NCBI GenBank assembly: GCA_016210285.1
Contig: JACQUN010000209.1
Span: 1-13,185, forward strand
Source of the DNA: Chloroflexota bacterium
GTDB taxonomy: Bacteria > Chloroflexota > Dehalococcoidia > UBA1127 > JACQUN01
Direction: 5' to 3'
DNA length: 13,185 nt
Part shown: piece by piece, positions 1-4,473 of the stretch
Position numbering within the stretch: the first letter of the stretch is position 1
How the letters are laid out: each line of letters begins with the position of its first letter
Made by a program: the position numbers and the translations under genes
The notes under the pieces: generated by a model
What the model saw: the letters and a program-made list of their open reading frames with translations, nothing else
Told to the model about the DNA's origin: nothing
The model's database searches: none

Positions 1-315
1 GTCCGTGTGAGGGACGTAGGCCTCGGGCTGGTAGTAGTCGTAGTAGCTGACGAAGTACTCCACGGCGTTCTCGGGAAAGAACTCCTTGAACTCTGTGGCG
101 AGCTGGGCGGCCAGGGTCTTGTTGTGGCAGATGACTAGGGCCGGGCGCTGCGTTCGCTCAATGACGTTGGCCATGGTGAAGGTCTTGCCGCTGCCGGTGA
201 CCCCCAGCAGGGTCTGGCAGCGGTGGCCGGCCTGGAGGCCCGCCACCAGCTTGTCTATGGCCTGGGGTTGGTCCCCCGTGGGCCTGAAGTCTGACACGAT
301 GCGGAAAGGAGGCAT
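1..315 (-). CDS. uvrB: UvrABC excinuclease subunit B, N-terminal part (cut by window edge)
   Basis: UvrB is the DNA-damage-verifying helicase-like subunit of nucleotide excision repair; it is loaded by UvrA and recruits UvrC. The first 105 codons are visible and the rest lies beyond the left edge. The N-terminus [20 protein letters not shown] is typical of the family. Walker A GVTGSGKT is at residues 38-45, [11 protein letters not shown] follows at about 63-73, and [12 protein letters not shown] at 91-102 begins the beta-hairpin that clamps DNA. The ATG is preceded by AGGTGA with a 7-nt spacer, and this Shine-Dalgarno overlaps the TAG stop of the upstream hicB1, so translation may be coupled to the antitoxin gene. 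A possible minus-strand promoter, TTGTTT (355-350), N18, TATAGG (331-326), would give an almost leaderless mRNA; this is weak. The first 55 nt of the gene are repeated, imperfectly, at 798-852. Confidence 0.97.
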   Translation of the reverse strand, partial: MPPFRIVSDFRPTGDQPQAIDKLVAGLQAGHRCQTLLGVTGSGKTFTMANVIERTQRPALVICHNKTLAAQLATEFKEFFPENAVEYFVSYYDYYQPEAYVPHTD

Positions 316-318
316 GGT
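261..318. repeat. 58-nt direct repeat, copy 1 (functional uvrB 5' end)
   Basis: Base-by-base comparison shows that 261-318 matches 798-855 at 54 of 58 positions, with an offset of 537 nt and no gaps. The repeat covers three bases before the uvrB start codon through codon 18 plus one base. Identity ends abruptly on both sides. This copy continues into the full uvrB reading frame. The two copies bracket the hicA1-hicB1 cassette. Confidence 0.95.
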
Positions 319-326
319 GCTTTCAC

Positions 327-542
327 CTATAGTGCCACAGAGACTCGGAAAACAATCTCATCATCTCTGGGCAGAGGCCGTCCTTCTTCCCGCAGAACCT
401 GTAAATAGAGAGCGATGGCCTCCTCCACGTTTGCCAGGGCCTCTGCCACGCTCTCACCCTGGGAATAGCACCCTGGAAGAGCTGGGACTTCCACCCAAAG
501 GCCCCCTTCCTCAGCCTGATGGAGTATTACAGAGTATTCCAT
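327..542 (-). CDS. hicB: HicB-family antitoxin, short form (module 1)
   Basis: Predicted 71-residue type II antitoxin that would bind and inhibit the adjacent HicA-like RNase. The sequence [20 protein letters not shown] followed by [27 protein letters not shown] is the classic HicB partial RNase H fold (old name UPF0150), ending in a short basic/hydrophobic tail. There is no room for a C-terminal DNA-binding domain, so autoregulation would need another mechanism or a second protein. ATG 542 is chosen because AGGA lies 5 nt upstream; a TTG further upstream would add eight residues (RRCGRNN-type) with no family resemblance. The gene begins 7 nt after the hicA1 stop, and its ribosome binding site overlaps that stop, so the order is toxin then antitoxin with likely coupling. 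It ends 11 nt before uvrB. Confidence 0.9.
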   Translation of the reverse strand: MEYSVILHQAEEGGLWVEVPALPGCYSQGESVAEALANVEEAIALYLQVLREEGRPLPRDDEIVFRVSVAL

Positions 543-549
543 ATTGTTC

Positions 550-783
550 CTACCGCAGCGCCTCAAACTCTTCAGGAGTAATCCCCATCTTCTTCAGGGC
601 GTCCAGCAGGACACCTACCTTCACTGTTCCCCTATGAAACGGGATAACCAGAAGGCCCTTATCCGGATGCCGAAGTATGTAGTGACTGCCTCTCACTCGC
701 ACTATCACGTAGCCCAACTTTTCGAACGCCCGAATGGCCTCGTTGGCCCTTACATTGCGGAGCCTTCTGCCACCGGCGCTCAT
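550..783 (-). CDS. hicA: HicA-family toxin (mRNA interferase), module 1
   Basis: Predicted 77-residue HicA/YcfA toxin, a small double-stranded-RNA-binding-fold protein that cleaves mRNA until held by HicB. Visible family features are RANEAIRAFEKLGYVIVRVRGSH with the catalytic His in GSH (residue about 35), then ILRHPDKGLLVIPFHRGTVKVGVLLDALKKMGITPEEF. The length is normal. ATG 783 is preferred; the TTG just before it would add one residue. There is no Shine-Dalgarno, but TATAAT lies 8 nt upstream of the ATG, which suggests a leaderless or nearly leaderless transcript. Immediately upstream lies the orphan uvrB 5' fragment. This stretch is visibly more AT-rich than the flanking genes, consistent with acquisition. 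Confidence 0.9.
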   Translation of the reverse strand: MSAGGRRLRNVRANEAIRAFEKLGYVIVRVRGSHYILRHPDKGLLVIPFHRGTVKVGVLLDALKKMGITPEEFEALR

Positions 784-789
784 CAATGA

Positions 790-798
790 CCATTATAC
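790..798 (-). promoter_or_regulatory. Candidate -10 box GTATAATGG before hicA1
   Basis: On the minus strand GTATAATGG contains a consensus -10 hexamer TATAAT (797-792), 8 nt from the hicA1 ATG. No good -35 is visible at 16-18 nt. The same nine bases occur at 1641-1649 before the protease-hicB2-hicA2 group. The spacing would put the transcript start at or within a few bases of the start codon. The box begins exactly where identity with uvrB ends. Confidence 0.45.
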
Positions 799-852
799 CT
801 GGGGCTCGTCGCCCGTGGGCCTGAAGTCCGACACGATGCGGAAAGGAGGCAT
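793..852 (-). pseudogene. Orphan 5' fragment of uvrB (first 18 codons)
   Basis: Read on the minus strand this gives [19 protein letters not shown] followed by TAA: uvrB codons 1-18, then a non-homologous codon and a stop. Relative to the true uvrB start (1-315) there are three base changes giving no amino-acid change or lying in silent positions, and one changed residue (Q16 to E). There is no Shine-Dalgarno; the hicA2 TAA stop lies only 2 nt upstream of the ATG. It is best read as the remnant of an earlier uvrB 5' end that was displaced when the hicA1-hicB1 segment arrived. Confidence 0.88.
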
Positions 853-855
853 GGT
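798..855. repeat. 58-nt direct repeat, copy 2 (uvrB remnant)
   Basis: Partner of 261-318; the four mismatches lie at repeat positions 8, 10, 14 and 32 on the plus strand. It is flanked on one side by the hicA2 stop codon, which overlaps the repeat by one base, and on the other by the TATAATGG box of hicA1. Confidence 0.95.
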
Positions 856-1094
856 TAATTGCGCCGCCTTTTCAAAGCTGTCAGGAATTCGTCTTCTGAC
901 ACCCCGATCTCTTTTGGAATATCAGCAAGAAAGTAAGGGCTAACTTCTGCCGTTGGATGGATGGGTAATGGCGCCCTACGACAGTCCTGGTGATGGAATA
1001 TAGCGTGGCTGCCTTGCTGACGAACCTGTTCAAACCCCAGTCTTCGGAATGCCCGAACTACCTCACGGACTCTAAGGGGAGGCAGCTTCGTCAT
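855..1094 (-). CDS. hicA: HicA-family toxin (mRNA interferase), module 2
   Basis: Predicted 79-residue HicA-like toxin. MTKLPPLRVREVVRAFRRLG starts the fold, FEQVRQQGSHAIFHH carries the expected catalytic His (about residue 30), and LPIHPTAEVSPYFLADIPKEIGVSEDEFL matches the C-terminal helix region. That last segment departs from the usual PxHxxxELxxGTLRxIL pattern, so activity is less certain than for module 1. Its ATG overlaps the hicB2 TGA in an ATGA junction, so this module runs antitoxin then toxin, the reverse of module 1. Its stop codon abuts the orphan uvrB start, suggesting that hicA2 was once directly followed by uvrB. Confidence 0.87.
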   Translation of the reverse strand: MTKLPPLRVREVVRAFRRLGFEQVRQQGSHAIFHHQDCRRAPLPIHPTAEVSPYFLADIPKEIGVSEDEFLTALKRRRN

Positions 1095-1303
1095 AGCGCA
1101 ACGGTGACACGCTCAAGGCGCTCCTCTTTTGGGATCTCCTCACCTCTTTCCTTTCGGAACGATAGACACAGCTCTATGACCTCCTTCATGTTGGCGAGGC
1201 ATTCCTCATAGGTCTTGCCCTGCGCCCGGGCTTCGGGAAGGACTGGGCAACTGCCAATGTAGAACTTATCTGGCGCCTGGCGAATCACAATCGTGTATTC
1301 CAT
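1091..1303 (-). CDS. hicB: HicB-family antitoxin, short form (module 2)
   Basis: Predicted 70-residue antitoxin partner of hicA2. MEYTIVIRQAPDKFYIGSCP, then VLPEARAQGKTYEECLANMKEVIELCLSF, is the HicB partial RNase H fold; a charged tail RKERGEEIPKEERLERVTVAL follows. As in module 1 there is no DNA-binding domain. The start at ATG 1303 is supported by GGGGAG 5 nt upstream. It overlaps hicA2 by 4 nt and starts 13 nt after the protease gene, so the three are probably co-transcribed. It resembles hicB1 only modestly in sequence, so the two modules are not a recent tandem duplication. Confidence 0.88.
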   Translation of the reverse strand: MEYTIVIRQAPDKFYIGSCPVLPEARAQGKTYEECLANMKEVIELCLSFRKERGEEIPKEERLERVTVAL

Positions 1304-1316
1304 TTGTTCTCCCCGC

Positions 1317-1622
1317 TTACATCAAGAGCGCCTCTTGGGGCACAAGCCGTCGCTCCACTGGGTCTACCGCCAGCAGAAACGCCTCCAGGGTATGCGCGCC
1401 AACAAGGGGTGGTGAATCAGGCGAACCGAATAGGCATGGGATGGGACGCCTTTTCCCGCCTAGCTCGGCTTGTCCACTGGCAAATCGGACGAGGATTGTA
1501 TCAAAGGACCTCACCCCCAGCCGCTCCAGCACGGGCGCAGGGATAACTGTGAACATGGCACCGGTGTCCACAGGGGCTTCCAGCGTCTCGGAGCCGGCAG
1601 GGCCGTGCAGCGTGATGAACAA
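1317..1622 (-). CDS. Short clan AA (retropepsin-like) aspartic protease, probably frameshifted at the N-terminus
   Basis: The frame reads FITLHGPAGSETLEAPVDTG, with the catalytic D-T-G at about residues 19-21, then AMFTVIPAPVLERLGV, and a second family block LVGAHTLEAFLLAVDPVERRLVP near the C-terminus. These fit single-domain retropepsin-like proteases, which act as dimers; the substrate is unknown. At about 101 residues it seems shorter than relatives I remember, with the strand region between the two blocks reduced. The only start in frame with all blocks is TTG 1622, without a Shine-Dalgarno. An ATG at 1632-1630 reads MGTF in another frame; losing one T from the TTT at 1625-1623 region would give MGTLFITLHGPAG, a natural start for the family. 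So the gene is probably frameshifted or decaying, or the base is a sequencing error. It leads the hicB2-hicA2 pair. Confidence 0.65.
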   Translation of the reverse strand: MFITLHGPAGSETLEAPVDTGAMFTVIPAPVLERLGVRSFDTILVRFASGQAELGGKRRPIPCLFGSPDSPPLVGAHTLEAFLLAVDPVERRLVPQEALLM

Positions 1623-1640
1623 ACGTGCCCATAGCAGAAC

Positions 1641-1649
1641 CCATTATAC
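1641..1649 (-). promoter_or_regulatory. Candidate -10 box GTATAATGG before the protease-hicB2-hicA2 group
   Basis: Minus-strand GTATAATGG with TATAAT at 1648-1643, 10 nt before the out-of-frame ATG 1632 and 10 nt after the oxidoreductase stop codon. No convincing -35 is seen. It is identical over nine bases to the box at 790-798, so each toxin-antitoxin group has the same box at its head. Confidence 0.4.
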
Positions 1650-1658
1650 ACTCGCTGC

Positions 1659-2672
1659 CTACAGCACCTCCCGCGCCACCTTGGGCCACAGGGCCATGAA
1701 CCGCCCCATGTCCCGGGACATGGGGCGCAGGATGAGCTGCGTGGCTCCTGCTGCCTCAGCCTCCTTGATCCTGGTCGTACACTGCTCCGGCGTGCCCACC
1801 ACGCCGAAGCGCCCCAGCAGGTAGCCGGTCAGGCCCAGCTCGTCCACCAGGCGGGCGTTGGGGTTGCCCGGGGAGACGTCGTTGTGGTAGTGCACGTTGT
1901 AGCGCTGCTGCAGGAGCAGCAGAGGCTCGGCCTTGTCCGGCGGGACGCCTTTCCCTGCCATGGTGGAGCGGAAGACGTGGTTGGCCGACCCGGCCAGCGT
2001 GGGCTTGACGGCATCCAGCGCCTCCTGGAGGTCTTCCGACACGCTGCCGCGAATCATCCACCACATGTCTATGTTCTTCAGACTCCGGCCCGCTTCGCGG
2101 GCGCCCTCCTCCACGTGGGCCAGACTGCCGCTGATGGCCTCCGGAGAGATTCCGGACCCGATGACCACCCCATCGGCTATCTGTCCAGCCAGGCGCAAGG
2201 CCCTGGGGCCGTCGGCGGCGATGTAGATGGGGATACGGCGATGGGCCCACCGCAGGCGCATGGTGTGCCCCTCATGGGTGACCTCTTCTCCAGTCCAAAG
2301 CCCCCGGAGGACCTGGATGTAGTCCGCCATGCCCTGAAGGGAGGCGGGGCGCAGGCCCAGGTTGAACACCCCGCTGTCGCCGGTGGCGATGCCCAGGAAG
2401 GCGCGTCCGCCGGAGACCTCGTCGGCGCTGGCTACAGCGGATGCGGTCACCGCCGGGTGCCGCGTGACAGGGTTGGAGACCAGGGGGCCGATACGTGCAC
2501 GGGCGCTATTGACTGCCGCCACGGTGAGGCAGACGTAGCAGTCTCGATACAGGGACGCCTGGGTATCGGGCACCCCCAGGAGGGTGAAGCCAGTCGCCTC
2601 TGCCCATCGGATACGCTTCGGGTACTCGCCCGGGTTGTCGGGAATCCAGCTTATGCCAAGCTTCACAGCCAC
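1659..2672 (-). CDS. LLM-class flavin/F420-dependent oxidoreductase
   Basis: A 337-residue member of the bacterial luciferase-like (LLM) TIM-barrel superfamily, in the branch that includes F420-dependent methylene-tetrahydromethanopterin reductase. Cytosolic; the substrate cannot be told from sequence. Visible: N-terminal MAVKLGISWIPD strand, YPKRIRWAEATGFTLLGVPDTQ, SNPVTRHPAVTASAVASADEVSGGRAFLGIATGDSG (about 65-100, the cofactor-binding region typical of F420 members), then IPIYIAADGPRALRLAGQIADGVVIGSG (about 148-175) and a C-terminal GTPEQCTTRIKEAEAAGATQLILRP. Start GTG 2672 has GGAG 8 nt upstream; GTG 2666 is a weaker alternative. F420 rather than FMN use is inferred from family resemblance. 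It follows the DUF4349 gene by 73 nt on the same strand. Its ribosome binding site lies in an inverted repeat, and a 26-bp palindrome sits near its 3' end. Confidence 0.9.
   Translation of the reverse strand: MAVKLGISWIPDNPGEYPKRIRWAEATGFTLLGVPDTQASLYRDCYVCLTVAAVNSARARIGPLVSNPVTRHPAVTASAVASADEVSGGRAFLGIATGDSGVFNLGLRPASLQGMADYIQVLRGLWTGEEVTHEGHTMRLRWAHRRIPIYIAADGPRALRLAGQIADGVVIGSGISPEAISGSLAHVEEGAREAGRSLKNIDMWWMIRGSVSEDLQEALDAVKPTLAGSANHVFRSTMAGKGVPPDKAEPLLLLQQRYNVHYHNDVSPGNPNARLVDELGLTGYLLGRFGVVGTPEQCTTRIKEAEAAGATQLILRPMSRDMGRFMALWPKVAREVL
1702..1727. repeat. 26-bp perfect palindrome inside the oxidoreductase gene
   Basis: The half site CGCCCCATGTCCC is followed directly by its exact reverse complement, with no spacer. 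It encodes the R-P-M-S-R-D-M-G-R part of the oxidoreductase C-terminus. A 13-bp perfect half-arm is not expected by chance in a window this size (roughly 13,000 positions against 4^13). It could be a protein-binding site, a cruciform or 3' hairpin in the mRNA, or a coincidence forced by the near-symmetric peptide. Confidence 0.9.
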
Positions 2673-2678
2673 GGTGAC

Positions 2679-2720
2679 CGCTCCATGCTGCCGGATGGAT
2701 GCATTCTACAGCATGGAGCG
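2679..2720. promoter_or_regulatory. 12-bp inverted repeat covering the oxidoreductase ribosome binding site
   Basis: CGCTCCATGCTG at 2679-2690 is repeated exactly in inverted form at 2709-2720, with an 18-nt loop. On the minus strand the downstream arm contains GGAG, the Shine-Dalgarno of the GTG start at 2672. In mRNA the hairpin would hide the ribosome binding site; in DNA it could be an operator. It lies between the DUF4349 stop and the oxidoreductase start. The arms are directly visible; the role is inferred. Confidence 0.7.
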
Positions 2721-2745
2721 ACCTCCGGGCAGGGGGCCATGAGTC

Positions 2746-3729
2746 CTACGCCCGACCCGCCAGCGCCCGCGCAATGCGCCGCCAGGCCCAGAAGATGAGG
2801 AGCCCTGCCACGACGCCCACGGGCAACCAGATGGGGCTGAAGACCAGCAGCCGGATGCCAACGTCCGCCAAGTTCTGAAGGGCACGAGTGAGGGCCCGCA
2901 CCGCGTCCTTTGCCGTCTCCAGGGCGCTCCACCCGGGCTGGACAAGGGGCTGCTGGCTTGCCACCGGCATGAGCTGCACAGAGATGAGGGACGTGGAAGA
3001 GGTGCGCTCCAGGTACTGCATGCGCCCCTTGACCTGCTCAATCTGGCCCCGGATGTTGGTCAGCTCCCGCTGCACCTTCAGGATGTCCTCCACGGTCTGG
3101 GCCCTCTGCATGATGGCCAGGAACTGGGCCTCGGCAGCCTCCAGGTTCTTCAGCCGAGCCTGGATGTCCACGTGCTCCTCGGTGACGTCCTGGGCATTGC
3201 TGTTTTCGTTGGTCACCCGCACCGCCATCCCCCGCAGGCGCTGTAGCGCCTCGTCGGTGCGGGCCGCGGGAACTCGCATCGTGATGAATCCGGTGGTGTC
3301 CCGCCCATCTCCGATGCCCCCAGGAGGGGGTGGAAGGGCTCCCCGCCCTTCAAGGGGCTTGGGCGAGTTCCCGCTGAGGCTGGAGGAGACGACAAACCCA
3401 CCCAGCTCCACGGCAAGGCCGGACGCCTGGTTCATGGCCTCCACCACGTTGGTCACGAGGGCGGTCATGTTGATGGTGCGGATCACCAGGCGCGTCTCGG
3501 GCAGCGCATCACCGGAAGGGACGGAAGAGGCAGCAAGCGACGGTGCGCCCTTGGGGTACTGGGCTGCCGGGAGGGGCGCTGGGGCGCCGACGGCGCCTGC
3601 CCCGGCGCGGCCCTCAGCCACAGACAAGTCAGCCTGCCGCTGGCCCCCGGGGGCAGGCGACCCGCAAGCTACGGAGAGGAGCAGGATGACCAGGACGAGG
3701 GGAAGGGGGAGGTACTTTCGGATGCCCAT
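2746..3729 (-). CDS. DUF4349-domain lipoprotein with C-terminal membrane anchor
   Basis: A 327-residue predicted envelope protein. The N-terminus has a basic start, a hydrophobic stretch and lipobox LLSVAC (Cys22), so it is probably a lipoprotein. A Pro/Ala/Gly-rich linker (about 23-75) leads to the DUF4349 region: ETRLVIRTINMTALVTNVVEAMNQAS, GFITMRVPAARTDEALQRL, and a long helical, coiled-coil-like segment (about 190-245, TEEHVDIQARLKNLEAAEAQ through GQIEQVKGRMQYLE). A membrane helix at about 293-317 and a basic tail close it. DUF4349 proteins are thought to be cell-envelope factors; no biochemical role is assigned here. The start ATG 3729 has a strong AGGAGG 6 nt upstream. A Pro/Gly-rich stretch (GRGALPPPPGGIGDG) interrupts the first part of the domain. 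A palindrome lies just upstream, at 3746-3761. Confidence 0.88.
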   Translation of the reverse strand: MGIRKYLPLPLVLVILLLSVACGSPAPGGQRQADLSVAEGRAGAGAVGAPAPLPAAQYPKGAPSLAASSVPSGDALPETRLVIRTINMTALVTNVVEAMNQASGLAVELGGFVVSSSLSGNSPKPLEGRGALPPPPGGIGDGRDTTGFITMRVPAARTDEALQRLRGMAVRVTNENSNAQDVTEEHVDIQARLKNLEAAEAQFLAIMQRAQTVEDILKVQRELTNIRGQIEQVKGRMQYLERTSSTSLISVQLMPVASQQPLVQPGWSALETAKDAVRALTRALQNLADVGIRLLVFSPIWLPVGVVAGLLIFWAWRRIARALAGRA

Positions 3730-3745
3730 GAGGCACCTCCTGAGG

Positions 3746-3761
3746 GTTCTACCAGTAGAAC
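3746..3761. promoter_or_regulatory. 16-bp palindromic operator candidate upstream of the DUF4349 gene
   Basis: GTTCTAC, CA, GTAGAAC is a perfect 7-bp inverted repeat 17 nt before the start codon and next to the Shine-Dalgarno. Its core, minus-strand CTGGTAG, recurs 20 bp further upstream (3770-3776) and in the bPH promoter (4383-4389). The spacing of two helical turns and the symmetry suggest a regulator site; TGGTAGAAC could alternatively be an extended -10 element without a clear -35. Confidence 0.5.
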
Positions 3762-3790
3762 GGTGTGTGCTACCAGAAGTTAGCTCGGAC

Positions 3791-3812
3791 GGGGCCGCAG
3801 CCGGGCGGCCCC
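3791..3812 (-). terminator. GC-rich hairpin after the bPH gene
   Basis: GGGGCCGC, a 6-nt loop, then GCGGCCCC: a perfect 8-bp stem 14 nt past the bPH stop codon. The minus-strand sequence after it has no T-run, so it would be a weak intrinsic terminator or an mRNA-stabilising hairpin. Confidence 0.4.
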
Positions 3813-3825
3813 CAGGGCTATCCCC

Positions 3826-4320
3826 TCACGGCTCAGAGGCCCTCATGCCGCCGTCCGCGTGCGGCGCCTCATTCCCTGCTTCCACCAGGATGTGCGGGGC
3901 GCGCCCGTGCAGGACCTCCAGGAAGTCGGCCTCCTGGGCAGGGCTGATGACCAGCTCCCTGGTCATCCCGGTGCGGAGGTCCAGGACCAGGTTGCGGTGC
4001 GAGAAGGCCAGGCGCAGCCGCGGCGTTCGGAAGGAGCTGACCTGCGCCCACCAGCCGCCCCGGCGCACGCGCGCAATGCGCTCAAAGGGGAAAGACAGGC
4101 GGACCGGCCCAAAGACCACGGTGATGCCGCTGGAGGTCACCACGTACCGGCTCCCGACGAGCACCCACAGCACGAGGGCATCTATTGCCAGGATAAGGGC
4201 CAGGACCGCGGGAGGCGATTCAGGGTCCAGGAAGGTGGCTGCCGTAGCACTTCCCAACGCTGCAAGGAGGAGCACGAAAAGCCAGGGGTCGGTGCGCGGG
4301 CGAAAGACGACGGGAGGCAT
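3826..4320 (-). CDS. Membrane-anchored bacterial PH-domain protein
   Basis: With the start at ATG 4320 this is a 164-residue protein. It has two hydrophobic helices (about 13-31, WLFVLLLAALGSATAATF, and 36-56, AVLALILAIDALVLWVLV) followed by YVVTSSGITVVFGPVRLSFPFERIARVRR. The latter is characteristic of the small bacterial PH-like domains (bPH_4 type), in which a beta-sandwich follows a membrane hairpin. The strands RLRLAFSHRNLVLDL and ELVISPAQEADFLEVLHGR complete the domain; the tail is a short Ala/Gly/Glu stretch. The molecular function is unknown in the family. ATG 4320 has AGAGGG about 7 nt upstream; ATG 4344 is possible. TTG 4374 is unlikely because the best promoter would start transcription near there. 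Confidence 0.75.
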   Translation of the reverse strand: MPPVVFRPRTDPWLFVLLLAALGSATAATFLDPESPPAVLALILAIDALVLWVLVGSRYVVTSSGITVVFGPVRLSFPFERIARVRRGGWWAQVSSFRTPRLRLAFSHRNLVLDLRTGMTRELVISPAQEADFLEVLHGRAPHILVEAGNEAPHADGGMRASEP

Positions 4321-4379
4321 AGCCAGCCCTCTTGGTGCACGCATCTTACCTATTGCATTGGGCCCTTCCCCCAAAGGTG

Positions 4380-4408
4380 ATTCTACCAGTTGTGCTGGCG
4401 CCCCTCAA
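4380..4408 (-). promoter_or_regulatory. sigma70-type promoter for the bPH gene
   Basis: Minus strand: -35 TTGAGG (4408-4403), 17-nt spacer, -10 TAGAAT (4385-4380), with an extended TGG just before the -10. The predicted start is near 4373, giving a short leader to ATG 4344 or 4320. Pattern match only. Confidence 0.55.
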
Positions 4409-4414
4409 GGACAC

Positions 4415-4443
4415 TGGACATCTGCTTTCAGTGCGGATATGCT
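4415..4443 (+). promoter_or_regulatory. sigma70-type promoter for the aminotransferase
   Basis: TGGACA (4415-4420), 17-nt spacer, TATGCT (4438-4443). The predicted start near 4450 leaves a leader of about 24 nt with a GAGGTGG ribosome binding site before ATG 4474. It lies back to back with the bPH promoter. Confidence 0.5.
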
Positions 4444-4473
4444 CCCAGGCGAGACAGGTACAGAGGTGGATGT

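Noticed and set aside
316..856. Insertion sequence or transposase-borne element
   Set aside because: No transposase or integrase and no terminal inverted repeats; the only boundary signal is the uvrB 5' direct repeat, which is diverged and too long for an ordinary target-site duplication.
1884..2798. 304-codon plus-strand open frame
   Set aside because: Antisense to the oxidoreductase gene, low-complexity translation and no ribosome binding site; shadow.
4390..4473. N-terminal extension of the aminotransferase with a CFQC pair
   Set aside because: It would begin before the best promoter and has no ribosome binding site; ATG 4474 has one and gives the family length.
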